Assembly (NCBI GenBank): GCA_016721945.1
Contig: JADKHC010000028.1
Span: 4,011 to 68,010, forward strand
Direction of reading: 5' to 3'
From: Verrucomicrobiota bacterium
Lineage (GTDB): Bacteria > Verrucomicrobiota > Verrucomicrobiia > Opitutales > Opitutaceae
DNA length: 64,000 nt
In this document: piece by piece, positions 1-9,222 of the stretch
Position numbering within the stretch: position 1 is the first letter of the stretch
Layout: every line of letters starts with the position of its first letter
Made by a program: the position numbers and the translations under genes
Notes under the pieces: model-generated
Seen by the model: only the letters and a program-made list of their open reading frames with translations
Databases searched by the model: none
Told to the model about the DNA's origin: nothing

Positions 1-45
1 CAGATTAATTTTCGGTAATTCGGCTACGGTTTTACTGGAACTACG

Positions 46-203
46 CTAAGACGTATCCATGCAGTTGAAGGTGGAGCCTGTTGTCTCTAACGGGCTGGTT
101 TGGGAGCGGCTACGATCAAGCCCGATGGGGACATCGGGCTCCACCTTCTGCGCATCGCTCCTCGCTGGAGATTATTCTCCAACTGCATCGTTCCGGCTTA
201 GCG
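46..203 (+). mobile_element. MITE-like palindromic element, copy A
   Basis: One of three near-complete copies in the window (others at 6130-6282 and 9808-9966). It has imperfect terminal inverted repeats related to CTAAGCCGTAACGATGCAG, and two inner hairpins: AGCCTGTTGTC with AACGGGCT, and AAGCCCGATG with CATCGGGCT. The outer arms GGTGGAGCC and GGGCTCCACC also pair. No coding capacity. The right terminus recurs as a direct repeat at 369-391, so part of a second unit may lie just downstream. That it is a non-autonomous mobile element is inference from architecture and copy number. Confidence 0.6.
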
Positions 204-504
204 GTATCCATGTAATGTAGCCACCGATGCACACTGATAAACACAGATGCCCCGGAGGATTGTTTTAACGCCGTGCGAGAAGTTTCCTGTTTATCCAGAC
301 AGTGAGTGATCAGATCGCCAAAACCCTGACGTTGTTTCTGCCTCAATCTGTGGTCATCTGTGGCTCCCAACTGAATCGTTCCGGCTTAGATGACGTTGCA
401 CCGCTCATTCTATATCCTGGTGCTGTCGACCGACACGAAATGGATCGGGGTTATTAAGTCCGCAGAAAATTTTCTGCGATACCGACCATCACCGACCGCC
501 GCAT
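204..504. other. Gene-free stretch with degenerate repeat
   Basis: No convincing gene. Around 217-250 and 340-368 are degenerate inverted stretches of the CACAGATG / CATCTGTGG type, and 369-391 directly repeats the right end of the element at 181-203. The 3' end of the LytTR regulator lies immediately to the right. Confidence 0.5.
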
Positions 505-1257
505 TTACAAGCCCAGGCGCTGGCGAAACAGCCGTGACTGGCGGCGGGAAAGTTCGACGATCTTTCCGCCTTTCAGCTTCGCGCGCAGTGAACCGCTGAA
601 CCACGGCTCAACTGATTCGACGCAGCGCAGATTCACGATTTGCGAACGGCTGGCGCGGAAGAAAATTTCCGAAGGCAGACGTTGTTCGAGCTGAGCCAGC
701 GTGCGGTGGACAAAGGGTTCCGAGCCGTCCAGCCACAAACGTGCATGGTTGCCGTCGGCTTCAATGCCGCGAATCGACTCCACCGGGACGAACCAGCAGC
801 GATCGCCATCGCGCACGAAAACTTTTTCGCCAGCCGTCAGCGGAGTATCGAGTGGTTCGGCTTCGCTTTCCGGCACGCTCTCTTCTGTAACCGCTGGTTG
901 CCCGGCGAGGGATTTTTCGGCTCGTTCCAGCGCTTCGGCCAGCCGCTCGGACTCGATGGGCTTCATCAGATAGTCCAGCGCACCAAACTCAAAAGCCCGC
1001 AGTGCATGTTCGTCGTACGCCGTGGTAAAAATCACCGCAGGCACACCTGGCCCAAGCGTCGCGAGTAACTCAAAGCCGTTTTCTTCCGGCATCTGCACAT
1101 CGAGAAATAGGAGTGCGGGCTTGAGCTCTCGAATCGCTTTGCGAGCCTCGTCGGCATTGGCGGCCTCGCCAGCAATCTCGACCTCCGGGTGACGCTTCAG
1201 CAGGCGGCGGAGTTCCGACCGGGCCAGCGGCTCATCATCAATGATCAGTGCTTTCAT
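505..1257 (-). CDS. LytTR-family response regulator
   Basis: This 250-residue protein is a cytoplasmic transcription regulator of the LytR/AlgR class. Residues 1-120 form a receiver domain with the acidic pair at IIDDEP, phospho-acceptor Asp53 in FLDVQMP, the Thr of TTAYDEHA and the Lys of LMKPIE. After an acidic linker, residues about 145-250 form a LytTR DNA-binding domain (HRTLAQLEQRLP, RASRSQIVN). It lies 7 bp downstream of the LytS-type kinase on the same strand, so the two form a cognate two-component pair. Targets are unknown. Confidence 0.93.
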   Translation of the reverse strand: MKALIIDDEPLARSELRRLLKRHPEVEIAGEAANADEARKAIRELKPALLFLDVQMPEENGFELLATLGPGVPAVIFTTAYDEHALRAFEFGALDYLMKPIESERLAEALERAEKSLAGQPAVTEESVPESEAEPLDTPLTAGEKVFVRDGDRCWFVPVESIRGIEADGNHARLWLDGSEPFVHRTLAQLEQRLPSEIFFRASRSQIVNLRCVESVEPWFSGSLRAKLKGGKIVELSRRQSRLFRQRLGL

Positions 1258-1264
1258 GTTGGAT

Positions 1265-2353
1265 TTAGTGACGGGAAACAGGCGATACCGGCAAATTCAC
1301 TTCGGCCACCACGCGGTCAGCATCTTCATCGCCGATTACGAACCAAGCCGCATCGCCAAAGAGCAGGTTCAGCCGGTCGCGGAGGTTTTTCAGGCCTGTG
1401 CCAGTCGATTCCGAAGCGGTGCCAAGGCGTCCGGGATTCGTCACGCGGAGCCGTAGATGGCCGTCATGCAAGTGAGCCGAGTAGACGATTTCGCCGCCCT
1501 GCTTGCGCGCAGCCGGGCCGAACTTAACGGCGTTTTCCACCAGTCCTTGCAGCAACAACGGCGGGATCTGCACGGCCTCGAGACCTGCATCGACCTTGGT
1601 CGTGACGGTCAGCCGGTCGCCGAGCCGGAGTTTTTCCAGTTCCAGATAAAGTCCGACCACGCGCAGCTCCTCGGAGAGCGGCACGAGTTTGCGTTCAGCA
1701 CTCGTGAGCGAGTAGCGCATGATCACCGCGAGTTGCGTGACGGCATCGCGGGCACGTCCCGGGTTTTCGTCGATGAGCGCGCGCAGCGAGTTGAAACTGT
1801 TGAAGAGAAAATGCGGGTTGATCTGCCCTTTAAGCGCATGGAGCTGCGCTTCGCGTGCGGCCGCAGTTGTCTCGACCTGCAAGACTTCGAGGTTTCGAGC
1901 CCGCTGGAAATAGTAGATCGCGAGCAGCCCCGAAAACCACAGGATAGTCACAAGGGCATTCTGCATGATCATGAACCCAACCATAGCCCCTACTCCAATG
2001 CGCTCGAAGTCTTCCGCAAAAATCTCACGGCAGGGAAACCAAACGATTAGCGCCACCACAAGGCCCATAAACAGCGCCGCCAAGTAACCTTGGAGAAATA
2101 GACTTTTCCACCCGCGATCGAATAGGCCGCGCCAGTGCATCCATTTCCAAATCAAATGCGAGGAGAACGCCTGGGCGAGATGGTCAAAGGCTTCCAATGA
2201 GAGAGCCGCCGTCATATCGATCGCAGGCCGCTTCGCACAATAGATCGCCATCACGATGAGACGCAGGATCAGAAATAATCCCCAGCCCACGAGCTGAGAA
2301 AACAGATAGTATTTGAATTCGTTTTTTTGGGAAGCGGACACGGGGAAGAGCAT
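1265..2353 (-). CDS. LytS/YehU-type sensor histidine kinase
   Basis: Membrane sensor kinase with several hydrophobic segments in residues 15-150, then a His_kinase domain (PF06580 type). The phospho-acceptor is His181 in QINPHFLFNSFNSL, followed by an ATPase domain with ENAVKFG and a GTGLKNLRDRL box. The ATG at 2353 is preferred; the reading frame stays open upstream to 2407 but adds 18 residues that do not look like a membrane-protein start. It should phosphorylate the adjacent LytTR regulator. The stimulus is unknown, since there is no recognisable periplasmic sensory domain. Confidence 0.9.
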   Translation of the reverse strand: MLFPVSASQKNEFKYYLFSQLVGWGLFLILRLIVMAIYCAKRPAIDMTAALSLEAFDHLAQAFSSHLIWKWMHWRGLFDRGWKSLFLQGYLAALFMGLVVALIVWFPCREIFAEDFERIGVGAMVGFMIMQNALVTILWFSGLLAIYYFQRARNLEVLQVETTAAAREAQLHALKGQINPHFLFNSFNSLRALIDENPGRARDAVTQLAVIMRYSLTSAERKLVPLSEELRVVGLYLELEKLRLGDRLTVTTKVDAGLEAVQIPPLLLQGLVENAVKFGPAARKQGGEIVYSAHLHDGHLRLRVTNPGRLGTASESTGTGLKNLRDRLNLLFGDAAWFVIGDEDADRVVAEVNLPVSPVSRH

Positions 2354-2446
2354 TACAACTCTGTCGTTAGCCAGCGTGAAGACGAGTCTTTCGCAGCCTG
2401 CGGTCAATTCGAGCCGTTATCGGTCATCCGAGTCCGAAATCGGCAC

Positions 2447-4903
2447 TCAAGCTCGGCGGCTCGCGAGGACTTCGCCGACCACGGTTTTCAGCTGCTCGGT
2501 GGTAAACGGCTTGGGCAGAATGCGGTTAACTTTCAGGTCTTTCAGGGCCAGCAAATCTTCGTCTGACACCCGTCCACTCATCACCACGATACAGACCGTA
2601 CCCGGCAGAGTGCGCACTTTTCTGACCAGATCGACGCCGCTCATGCGAGGCATGCTCAAGTCGATCAACAGCAGATCATAGCCAGGGCCACCGGCCGACA
2701 ACTCCTTCCAGGCGTCCTCGCCGTCGCCACACTGCGCGACGATATAGCCCTGACGCTGGAGTATCCGCGACGCGGAGCTGGAGATGAGCATTTCATCTTC
2801 CACGATCAGTATCCGACAACCGGTTACAGCGATCGGTGCCACGGTCTGGATCCGCTCTTCGATCCTCGGCAGGGGCGGATGGGTTTCGCGACGCGGCAGG
2901 TAGACATGGAAGGCCGTGCCCTCATCGGGTTTGGAATCCACCACGATCTCGCCGCCAGCATCATTAACCTGATGCCAGACCGTGGAGAGACCCAGTCCGG
3001 TTCCCTTACCAACTTCTTTGGTGGTAAAGAATGGTTCGAATATCCGGTCCACGATCTCGTGCGGTATGCCCGCGCCGTTATCCTCCACCGTAAAACGCTG
3101 CCAGCCGGTAAGCCCATCGCGGCTCACTCCAACGCGGGGCGGGCGGGCCCCAGGGGGCAGCTCGGCGACGCTGACCCGCAACTGGGGCCGCCAGCTCGGA
3201 TCGGAGTGATTTCCAAGTTTTTCCAACAGGGCATCGCGAGCGTTCAACACGAGGTTGAACACGATCTGGTTAAAATCAGTCGGGTTAAACGCGACTGCAG
3301 GCAGATCGGCAGGCAGGTCGTTGATCCACTCGATGCGACGATCTATCATCGTCTTGAGCAAAGCCTCGCAGTTGGCCACCGCTTCGGTGAGGCGCACCGT
3401 GCGAGCAGGATCATCTGTCTTGCGACCAAAGGCCAGCAAGCGCTTCGTCAGATCGGCCGCGCGTTGGGCAGATTGGTCGATAATGTTTAGTTCGGCAGGC
3501 GTAACAACGACAGGCGGCTTGGCCGAGCGCAGCAAGCTGGCCGTGGCCATGATCGGTGTGAGCAGGTTGTTGAATTCATGGGCGATACCTCCGACCAGCT
3601 CGCCGAGCGCGCGCAACCTTCGCGATTTCGCGATCTCCTGATCCATCAAACGCCGCTTGGTGATATCGGCCGATAACACGCACAAACGATTCGCGCCCTT
3701 GGCTGTTCCCAGCGGCATCGTCGCGACTTCTAGTACCCGTTGCGACACGGATAACCGCGTCTCCCAGCGCGACGGTTGGCTATTTCCCCGATGACGCGTG
3801 ATCGCCTCGTCGAGATAGCCGCGCATTTCCTTGGTGAAGTTAAGTTCGTCCAGCAAGTGCCCGGCCGAGGCGTTTTTTTCGAGCGCAAAAAGCAACGACG
3901 CTTCCTGGTTAAGCGAGACGAGAGTGGCCGTGCCTTGTTCGGGAATATCGAGCACCACGGTTGCCAGCGGGTGTTTGTCGTAGAGAGCCGCGAGAAGCGA
4001 CCGTTGCTCGGCCAACTCCGAGGCCTGCCCGGCGATCCGCTGTGAAAGCGTGCGTTGCCGCAAAAATCCCCACAAGGCACCCGCCGCGATCAAAGCGAGA
4101 GCCGCCGCCGCATAACTCACGATCTGCAACGGTGTGAGTTTCTCGTCCACATAATGACCGAACCATTTCTGATAGATATCGTCGAATTCGCCCTTGCGAT
4201 GAAGGACCGCCAAGCCCTCGTTGAAACGCGCCAGTAATAACGCGTCGCCCTTCCGCACCGACAGGCAGTACCGCACATCATAACCGGGCACGCCTTCAAG
4301 GATCTTTAAGTTCTTCAGACCGAAACGGTCGATCACTGTCACCGCCGTCAACCGTGACATCACCACCGCATCGCAGTCGCCCGCTGCCAGCAAGCGCACC
4401 TGTTGCTCGGTAGTTGGCGCGTACAACCTCAACGCCTCCGGCTGCCGCTCCATCACATAAAGCTCACCCACCGTCCCTTTCTGGCCAACTCCCACCCGTC
4501 GACCCTTCAGATCGTTGGCGCTGCGGATATTTTTTTCGTCGATGCGCACCACCACCACCGTTTCGAAACGCAGGATTGGCACCGAAAAATCCACCTGTGC
4601 CCGCCGCGCCGGCGTCTCGCCCCAAAACGGAATCGCATCCACCCGACCCGACAACAACGACTCACCCAACTCGGGGCCAGGCATCGCCTGCCACTCAACT
4701 TTGAATCGCATCTCCCGAGCCACCGCATTGACCAGATCGATGGCAAAACCCCTCAACACCTTGTTCTCATCCTGAAACGAATAGGGATGAAACATTTCCT
4801 GGGAACCAATTGTTATCGGCAGGCTCATATCCCGCTCTTGAGCTAGCGTAAATAGAGGCCCTGCCACGGACAGCATGCCCCAGATCCAGACCCGCCTCAA
4901 CAT
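2447..4903 (-). CDS. Hybrid sensor kinase with periplasmic solute-binding domain
   Basis: 818 residues from the ATG at 4903, which gives an N-terminal signal/anchor; the frame is open to 4978. Domains in order: a family-3 type solute-binding domain (about 25-265, with PYSFQDENKVLRGFAIDLV), a transmembrane helix (about 275-295), a PAS-like region, a HisKA domain (GGIAHEFNNLLTP), a HATPase domain (NLVLNARDAL, DNGAGIP, GTGLGLSTV) and a C-terminal receiver (LLIDLSMPRMSG). It probably senses an amino-acid-like ligand in the periplasm. It sits about 90 bp upstream of the LytS/LytTR pair on the same strand, so one signalling cluster is likely. The final output regulator is not evident. Confidence 0.9.
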   Translation of the reverse strand: MLRRVWIWGMLSVAGPLFTLAQERDMSLPITIGSQEMFHPYSFQDENKVLRGFAIDLVNAVAREMRFKVEWQAMPGPELGESLLSGRVDAIPFWGETPARRAQVDFSVPILRFETVVVVRIDEKNIRSANDLKGRRVGVGQKGTVGELYVMERQPEALRLYAPTTEQQVRLLAAGDCDAVVMSRLTAVTVIDRFGLKNLKILEGVPGYDVRYCLSVRKGDALLLARFNEGLAVLHRKGEFDDIYQKWFGHYVDEKLTPLQIVSYAAAALALIAAGALWGFLRQRTLSQRIAGQASELAEQRSLLAALYDKHPLATVVLDIPEQGTATLVSLNQEASLLFALEKNASAGHLLDELNFTKEMRGYLDEAITRHRGNSQPSRWETRLSVSQRVLEVATMPLGTAKGANRLCVLSADITKRRLMDQEIAKSRRLRALGELVGGIAHEFNNLLTPIMATASLLRSAKPPVVVTPAELNIIDQSAQRAADLTKRLLAFGRKTDDPARTVRLTEAVANCEALLKTMIDRRIEWINDLPADLPAVAFNPTDFNQIVFNLVLNARDALLEKLGNHSDPSWRPQLRVSVAELPPGARPPRVGVSRDGLTGWQRFTVEDNGAGIPHEIVDRIFEPFFTTKEVGKGTGLGLSTVWHQVNDAGGEIVVDSKPDEGTAFHVYLPRRETHPPLPRIEERIQTVAPIAVTGCRILIVEDEMLISSSASRILQRQGYIVAQCGDGEDAWKELSAGGPGYDLLLIDLSMPRMSGVDLVRKVRTLPGTVCIVVMSGRVSDEDLLALKDLKVNRILPKPFTTEQLKTVVGEVLASRRA

Positions 4904-4976
4904 CGCGGTCCAGCGCTGAAGCCCGCTTAAAATCCCGGTATTGCGTATCACAAAAAAATGGTGAGCTTCACACTGC

Positions 4977-5432
4977 ATGTGGAAGAAACTACTGCTAGGG
5001 GCACTGGTGTTTATTGTCGCTATTCAATTGATACGCCAGCCGAAAAACCTCGGTGCCTCCGCCGGTCCCGCCGACCTGATCGTCAGCACCGCACCAGACC
5101 CCGAAGTCAGTCGTCTCCTCCAAACCGCCTGCTACGACTGCCACTCGAACACGACGCGATACCCTTGGTACGCTGAGATCCAGCCCATCGGCTGGTTGCT
5201 CGCCAGCCACGTCAAAGAAGGCAAGGAACACCTCAACTTCTCCACGTTCGGCCTGCTAACGCCCAAGCGCGCCGCCCACAAACTCAAGGAATGCGCCGAA
5301 GAAGTCACCGAGGGCGCCATGCCGATCTCGTCCTATAAACTCACCCACCCCGACGCCCGCCTGACTCCCGCCCAGCGAAAACTCCTTGGCAACTGGTTCG
5401 GCCTCGAACGCTCAAAATTCCCAGCCGAATAG
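4977..5432 (+). CDS. Haem-binding domain protein
   Basis: 151 residues with an N-terminal membrane anchor or signal (residues 3-18) and one c-type haem motif, CYDCH (Cys52, Cys55, His56), followed by SNTTRYPWYAEIQPIGW. This matches the small Haem_bd family of exported cytochrome-like proteins. It should be periplasmic and membrane-tethered. It is divergent from the hybrid kinase, with 73 bp between the chosen starts. Its redox partner is unknown. Confidence 0.87.
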   Translation: MWKKLLLGALVFIVAIQLIRQPKNLGASAGPADLIVSTAPDPEVSRLLQTACYDCHSNTTRYPWYAEIQPIGWLLASHVKEGKEHLNFSTFGLLTPKRAAHKLKECAEEVTEGAMPISSYKLTHPDARLTPAQRKLLGNWFGLERSKFPAE

Positions 5433-5539
5433 AAACAAACGCAGTATCGCGCTTCCGCCCTCTGGGTCCACAAAATCGGGGTGGGCTCAAACAAAACAGC
5501 TACGCGCTCTATAAAGACCTCCTTCCTGATTTCCCCATT

Positions 5540-5929
5540 TTATTCCGATGGCACGACCCGCCCGCCTTTGAGCGCCCGTTCACCCTCGCACTCAGGTGAA
5601 CCACGATCCAGATCGCGGCAGATTTGCGGACGCCGATCATAGATCGTACAGAAATACCCGCACCGCCCCTCGTCGTCTTTCTGCAGTTCCAGCGCCGCGC
5701 AATGTCCATTCTGCATCTTCAAATAAGCCCGATGCCCGACGAAATGCGCCACCCGCTCAGCCTCGTCACCGAACCGTTCCCAATCGTCCCCACTCACACG
5801 CACAAACGTCTCAAGCTGCGAGTGACAACACACGCCGCAAGCCAGACAGTTTAAGGGAAGTTCATCGTTCACAGTTTGAAGTTCGCGGTAGAAAACTTCG
5901 CCAGTTTCCACGCCAGAGGCAAGCCACAC
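5540..5929 (-). CDS. YkgJ-family cysteine cluster protein
   Basis: 129 residues carrying the CLACGVCC cluster and further cysteines (NGHCAAL, GRCGYFC, RPQICRD). These are the metal-binding cysteines of the YkgJ/CxxCxxCC family, thought to bind zinc or iron. No signal peptide, so it is probably cytoplasmic. It is convergent with the haem-binding gene across about 107 bp. Molecular function in this family is not established. Confidence 0.88.
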   Translation of the reverse strand: MWLASGVETGEVFYRELQTVNDELPLNCLACGVCCHSQLETFVRVSGDDWERFGDEAERVAHFVGHRAYLKMQNGHCAALELQKDDEGRCGYFCTIYDRRPQICRDLDRGSPECEGERALKGGRVVPSE

Positions 5930-6001
5930 GCAAACGTGCCTTCTAGCCCTAGCCGTTGAAACGCACTCGTTCTCTTTGACCCGTCCTTCAAACTCTACTG
6001 G

Positions 6002-6098
6002 GGGTAGGGCAAGGCGTCCCTGCCGATCCGTTTCGACAAGCTCAAGGCCCTGAGCCAGTCGAAGGGCCGCGGCTCACCGGGACGGCTCGCCCTACCCT
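6002..6098. repeat. GTAGGGC-type palindromic repeat
   Basis: Long imperfect inverted repeat: GGTAGGGCAAGGCGTCCC on the left pairs with GGGACGGCTCGCCCTACC on the right, with a further self-pairing core. Architecture resembles the repeat at 10917-10988. Together with the adjacent MITE-like copy it fills the 458 bp gap before the next gene. Confidence 0.7.
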
Positions 6099-6129
6099 CA
6101 ATCGCTAAATCTCAATCGACGCTGCTCTT

Positions 6130-6282
6130 GGCCGTAACGATGCAGTTGAAACATAATCTCCAGCGAGGAGCGCTGTGCAGAGGGTGGAGCCTGATGTCCT
6201 CATCGGGCTTGATCGAAGCCGCTCCCAAACCAGCCCGTTAGAGACAACGGGCTTCACCCTCAACTGCATCGTTACGGCTAAG
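6130..6282 (-). mobile_element. MITE-like palindromic element, copy B
   Basis: Best-preserved copy. The termini GCCGTAACGATGCAGTTGA (6131-6149) and its inverse (about 6260-6280) are near-perfect inverted repeats of about 19-20 bp. The interior holds the two hairpins described for copy A, in opposite orientation. A reading frame open through it would extend the next gene upstream, but that extension is repeat-derived. Confidence 0.65.
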
Positions 6283-6387
6283 CCCTGCGGCAGAATTCTT
6301 AACCCTTCCCTGCTTCATAACCGATTTGTAACAGATCGATTGGTTTTTGTCGTGGCAACGCGGCTGGTTTTTAGCCTGAATCGCAGC

Positions 6388-8100
6388 ATGGCCATCAGCG
6401 TTCACTCCAGCGCAAAAACTCTTGGTAGCGGCGGCAAGGTTATCGGCACCCTGTTTTTCAGCGTCTTCCTCACGATGGGCCTCTTTTTTGAGGTTATGGT
6501 CGTGAAGCATACAGTGAAAAACCTCGCAACCTTCGGATGGAACCAAACCCAGGCCACGATCCTCGCCTCGGAAATTACACCTCCTAAAGACGACGAGTCC
6601 GACCCAACGCTCCACGTACGCTACACTTACATCGCGGGCGGCTCGCAATTTGAAGCGCAGCAGTATGCCCGTGACGCCCTCGCCCACGAGACCCGCGACG
6701 CTTACCAACTCGTCGAGCGCTTCCAGCCCGGCGTGCAAGTGCCTTGTTGGTTTAACCCCCAAAACCATTCCGAATCGGTCTTGGCGCGTAAAAGTCCGCT
6801 TCAGGCACTGCTCGTGTTATTCCCGCTCATCTTCGTGGTAATAGGCGGCGGCGGAATCTGGGCCCTCTGGTTTTGGCGAGGGAAAAAAAGCAACCCCGAG
6901 AATAACGCACCCCAACAACCCATCTCTAACCGCCCGCCAGCGACTGGTACCAGCCGCCTCGCGATGGGAATCTTCTTCAGCATCTTTTTGCTTGTCGGTG
7001 TTGGTGTGGGTTATGGTTTCTTCGTTCGCCCGGTGATAAAGATCGTCGCAGCCCGGAACTGGCCAACGGTATCCTGCGAAATTCTGTCAAGCCGGGTGAA
7101 AACGCATTCGAGCGACGACGGCAGCACCTACAGTGTCGATGTCGTCTATCGTTACACGTATCAGAATCGTACCTACACGGCCAACCGCTACCATTTCTTT
7201 ACCGGCTCTTCTAGTGGCTATGATGGCAAGGCCAAAGCCGTGCGTCGTTTTCCGGCGGGCGGTCACGCCTCCTGCTTCGTCAATCCCGCCGACCCGACCG
7301 AAGCCGTGCTGGAGCGCGGTTTTACCACTATGCTTTGGTTCGGGTTTATTCCGTTGATTTTTGCCGTGGTGGGATTTTTTGGCGTGCTTCACGCAATCAA
7401 AGGAAAAACCAACCCGCACCTGCCACCAAAACATGCCTTCAACACGAGCGTGCGAAGCGGTGGTGCGGATCCAACGTTCACCAACACCGATACCGCAGGC
7501 CCAGGCACGCTCCAGCCCAGCGCCTCGCCCAAGGTGAAACTGTTCGGCCTCGCTTTCGCCGCAGTGTTTTGGAACGGCATCGTTTCTGTCTTTCTGTTTA
7601 ATGTGAGTTGGAGCGGTATGGGACTGTTCATGGGGCTGTTTCTTCTGCCTTTCATCGCAGTCGGTCTGGGTCTGATCGGCGGCGTGTTCTACCAGGCCAT
7701 GGCGCTCTTCAATCCGCGCCCTCGCCTCACGGTAAGCCGCACCATCGCGCGGCCCGGCGACACGATCGAGCTCTCTTGGGCAATCGAAGGCCGCATCGAT
7801 CGACTCCAGCGCCTGCAAATCTCGCTCGAAGGCCGCGAGGAGGCCACGTACCGGCGGGGAACCGATAATGTTACGGACAAGGAAGTGTTCGCGCGTATCC
7901 CATTACTCGATACCGTTGATCCCATAGCGATGCATAGTGGTTCGGCCAAGCTCCAGATCCCGCCCGATGCCATGCATTCGTTCAAATCGGCAAACAATAA
8001 GATCGTCTGGGCCCTCATGTTGCACGGCGAGATCCCGCGCTGGCCCGACATCAAAGACGAGTATCCCTACGGAATTGCCCCCAAGCCTCTCGCCAAATGA
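6388..8100 (+). CDS. Duplicated DUF3592 membrane protein with arrestin-like C-terminus
   Basis: 571 residues from the ATG at 6388. The frame is open to 6175 but that part is MITE sequence. Two DUF3592-like units (about residues 15-165 and 190-350) each have a membrane helix, a beta-rich loop with Y.Y.....Y, a CWFNPQ / CFVNPA motif, then a helix with PLIF. Two further helices precede a soluble beta-rich region (about 440-571, LTVSRTIARPGDTIELSW) resembling arrestin/Spo0M folds. It overlaps the next gene by 4 bp (ATGA). Function is unknown; an envelope protein is likely. Confidence 0.8.
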   Translation: MAISVHSSAKTLGSGGKVIGTLFFSVFLTMGLFFEVMVVKHTVKNLATFGWNQTQATILASEITPPKDDESDPTLHVRYTYIAGGSQFEAQQYARDALAHETRDAYQLVERFQPGVQVPCWFNPQNHSESVLARKSPLQALLVLFPLIFVVIGGGGIWALWFWRGKKSNPENNAPQQPISNRPPATGTSRLAMGIFFSIFLLVGVGVGYGFFVRPVIKIVAARNWPTVSCEILSSRVKTHSSDDGSTYSVDVVYRYTYQNRTYTANRYHFFTGSSSGYDGKAKAVRRFPAGGHASCFVNPADPTEAVLERGFTTMLWFGFIPLIFAVVGFFGVLHAIKGKTNPHLPPKHAFNTSVRSGGADPTFTNTDTAGPGTLQPSASPKVKLFGLAFAAVFWNGIVSVFLFNVSWSGMGLFMGLFLLPFIAVGLGLIGGVFYQAMALFNPRPRLTVSRTIARPGDTIELSWAIEGRIDRLQRLQISLEGREEATYRRGTDNVTDKEVFARIPLLDTVDPIAMHSGSAKLQIPPDAMHSFKSANNKIVWALMLHGEIPRWPDIKDEYPYGIAPKPLAK

Positions 8101-8468
8101 GCAACGACGAACTCGGACTTTTCATCGACAATGATCGCAAGGTTTTCGCGCCCGGTGAGACACTGGAGCTCTCCGTGCTCTGGGCCCTGCCCGCCAAACC
8201 CGATTCCCTCGAGATACGACTTTTCTGGTACACGCGCGGCAAGGGCACGGAAGATGTCGAAGTCCTTGCGACCGAGAAAATCGCCTCCTCCGCCGCAGCC
8301 GGCGAGAGCAAGGTGCGTTTCGCCCTGCCCGCCGCACCGTATTCGTTTTCGGGAAAACTGATTTCTCTCCTCTGGGCGGTCGAACTCGTGGCCGAGCCCG
8401 GCACGCGTTCCACCCGTTGTGAGTTCACGCTTAGCCCGACTGGGACGGAAATTTTGCTGGGGCGGTGA
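8097..8468 (+). CDS. Small beta-rich protein coupled to the DUF3592 gene
   Basis: 123 residues, no signal peptide or membrane segment. Its start codon overlaps the previous stop (ATGA), implying translational coupling. DRKVFAPGETLELSVLW resembles the RPGDTIELSW region in the C-terminal part of the upstream protein, so it may be an extra arrestin-like beta-sandwich unit. No firm family assignment. Confidence 0.72.
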   Translation: MSNDELGLFIDNDRKVFAPGETLELSVLWALPAKPDSLEIRLFWYTRGKGTEDVEVLATEKIASSAAAGESKVRFALPAAPYSFSGKLISLLWAVELVAEPGTRSTRCEFTLSPTGTEILLGR

Positions 8469-8564
8469 ACCACTGGCCGCAAAGCCGGTCTAGTGTTCTC
8501 CAGTCCCCCAACTTCCTCACCAGCCTGTGAATTCCAGTCATTCGGCGCTCATTTGCCTAAGTCG

Positions 8565-8603
8565 TCCGCTCAGTCTATCAACTGAGGCGAGCGGCTTTTC
8601 TCT
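8565..8603 (+). terminator. Probable terminator
   Basis: CCGCTCAGT pairs with ACTGAGGCG across a six-base loop (one bulge) and is followed by GAGCGGCTTTTCT. It lies between two same-strand genes. The stem is imperfect and the T-run short. Confidence 0.4.
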
Positions 8604-8609
8604 GTCGCC

Positions 8610-9212
8610 ATGATCCTCGCCCGCGACAACCCCTTTTCCACTGACCGCGTGCTGCGCGAGCGCTACCGCCTCAGCGAACGCGAATGGTCACGCCTGCAAG
8701 AGAAACTGAGCTACCACTGCGGGCGCGGCGCTTTGGTGGGACCAAAAGGTTCTGGCAAAACCACCTTGCTCGAAGATTTCAAGGTTCGCCTCAGCCACCC
8801 CGGCCGACGCATCACGCTGATCCGCTTAAGCGCAGAATCACCAATTCTACCGCACGCTTTTGACAAGACCTTTTTCGCCAAGCTCGATCATAACGACGCG
8901 TTATTACTCGACGGCGCCGAACAATTGTCGTGGCTCAAATGGTTCTGGTTCCGCTGGCATACACGCCACGCCGGCCTTGTCATCGTGACCACGCATCGCG
9001 TCGGGCGGCTTCCCATGCTGCACCGCTGCTCGACCACGCCCATGCTTTTACGCACACTGGTTCGGTCGCTCGGCGAGGACCTGCCGCACGCCGAAGCTGC
9101 CACGCTGCACCGTCGCCACCGCGGAAACATCCGCGAGGCCCTGCGCGAACTCTACGACCGACACGCAGAAAAAAACACGGGTGTGCTTTCCACGCCAACC
9201 TCCCTCGTGTAG
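8610..9212 (+). CDS. P-loop ATPase of unknown role
   Basis: 200 residues with a Walker A motif GPKGSGKTT near residue 45, a Walker B-like ALLLDGAEQL near residue 100, and VTTHRVGRLP resembling a sensor-1 stretch. This is an AAA/STAND-like single-domain ATPase with no membrane part. The next gene (DUF4202) follows after 10 bp, so they are probably co-transcribed. I do not recognise a named family and no substrate can be deduced. Confidence 0.8.
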   Translation: MILARDNPFSTDRVLRERYRLSEREWSRLQEKLSYHCGRGALVGPKGSGKTTLLEDFKVRLSHPGRRITLIRLSAESPILPHAFDKTFFAKLDHNDALLLDGAEQLSWLKWFWFRWHTRHAGLVIVTTHRVGRLPMLHRCSTTPMLLRTLVRSLGEDLPHAEAATLHRRHRGNIREALRELYDRHAEKNTGVLSTPTSLV

Positions 9213-9222
9213 GGGTTAGGGC

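Noticed and set aside
6175..6387. Extended N-terminus for the DUF3592 protein
   Set aside because: The extension is translated MITE copy B; the same peptide words appear at copy C, so it is repeat-derived.
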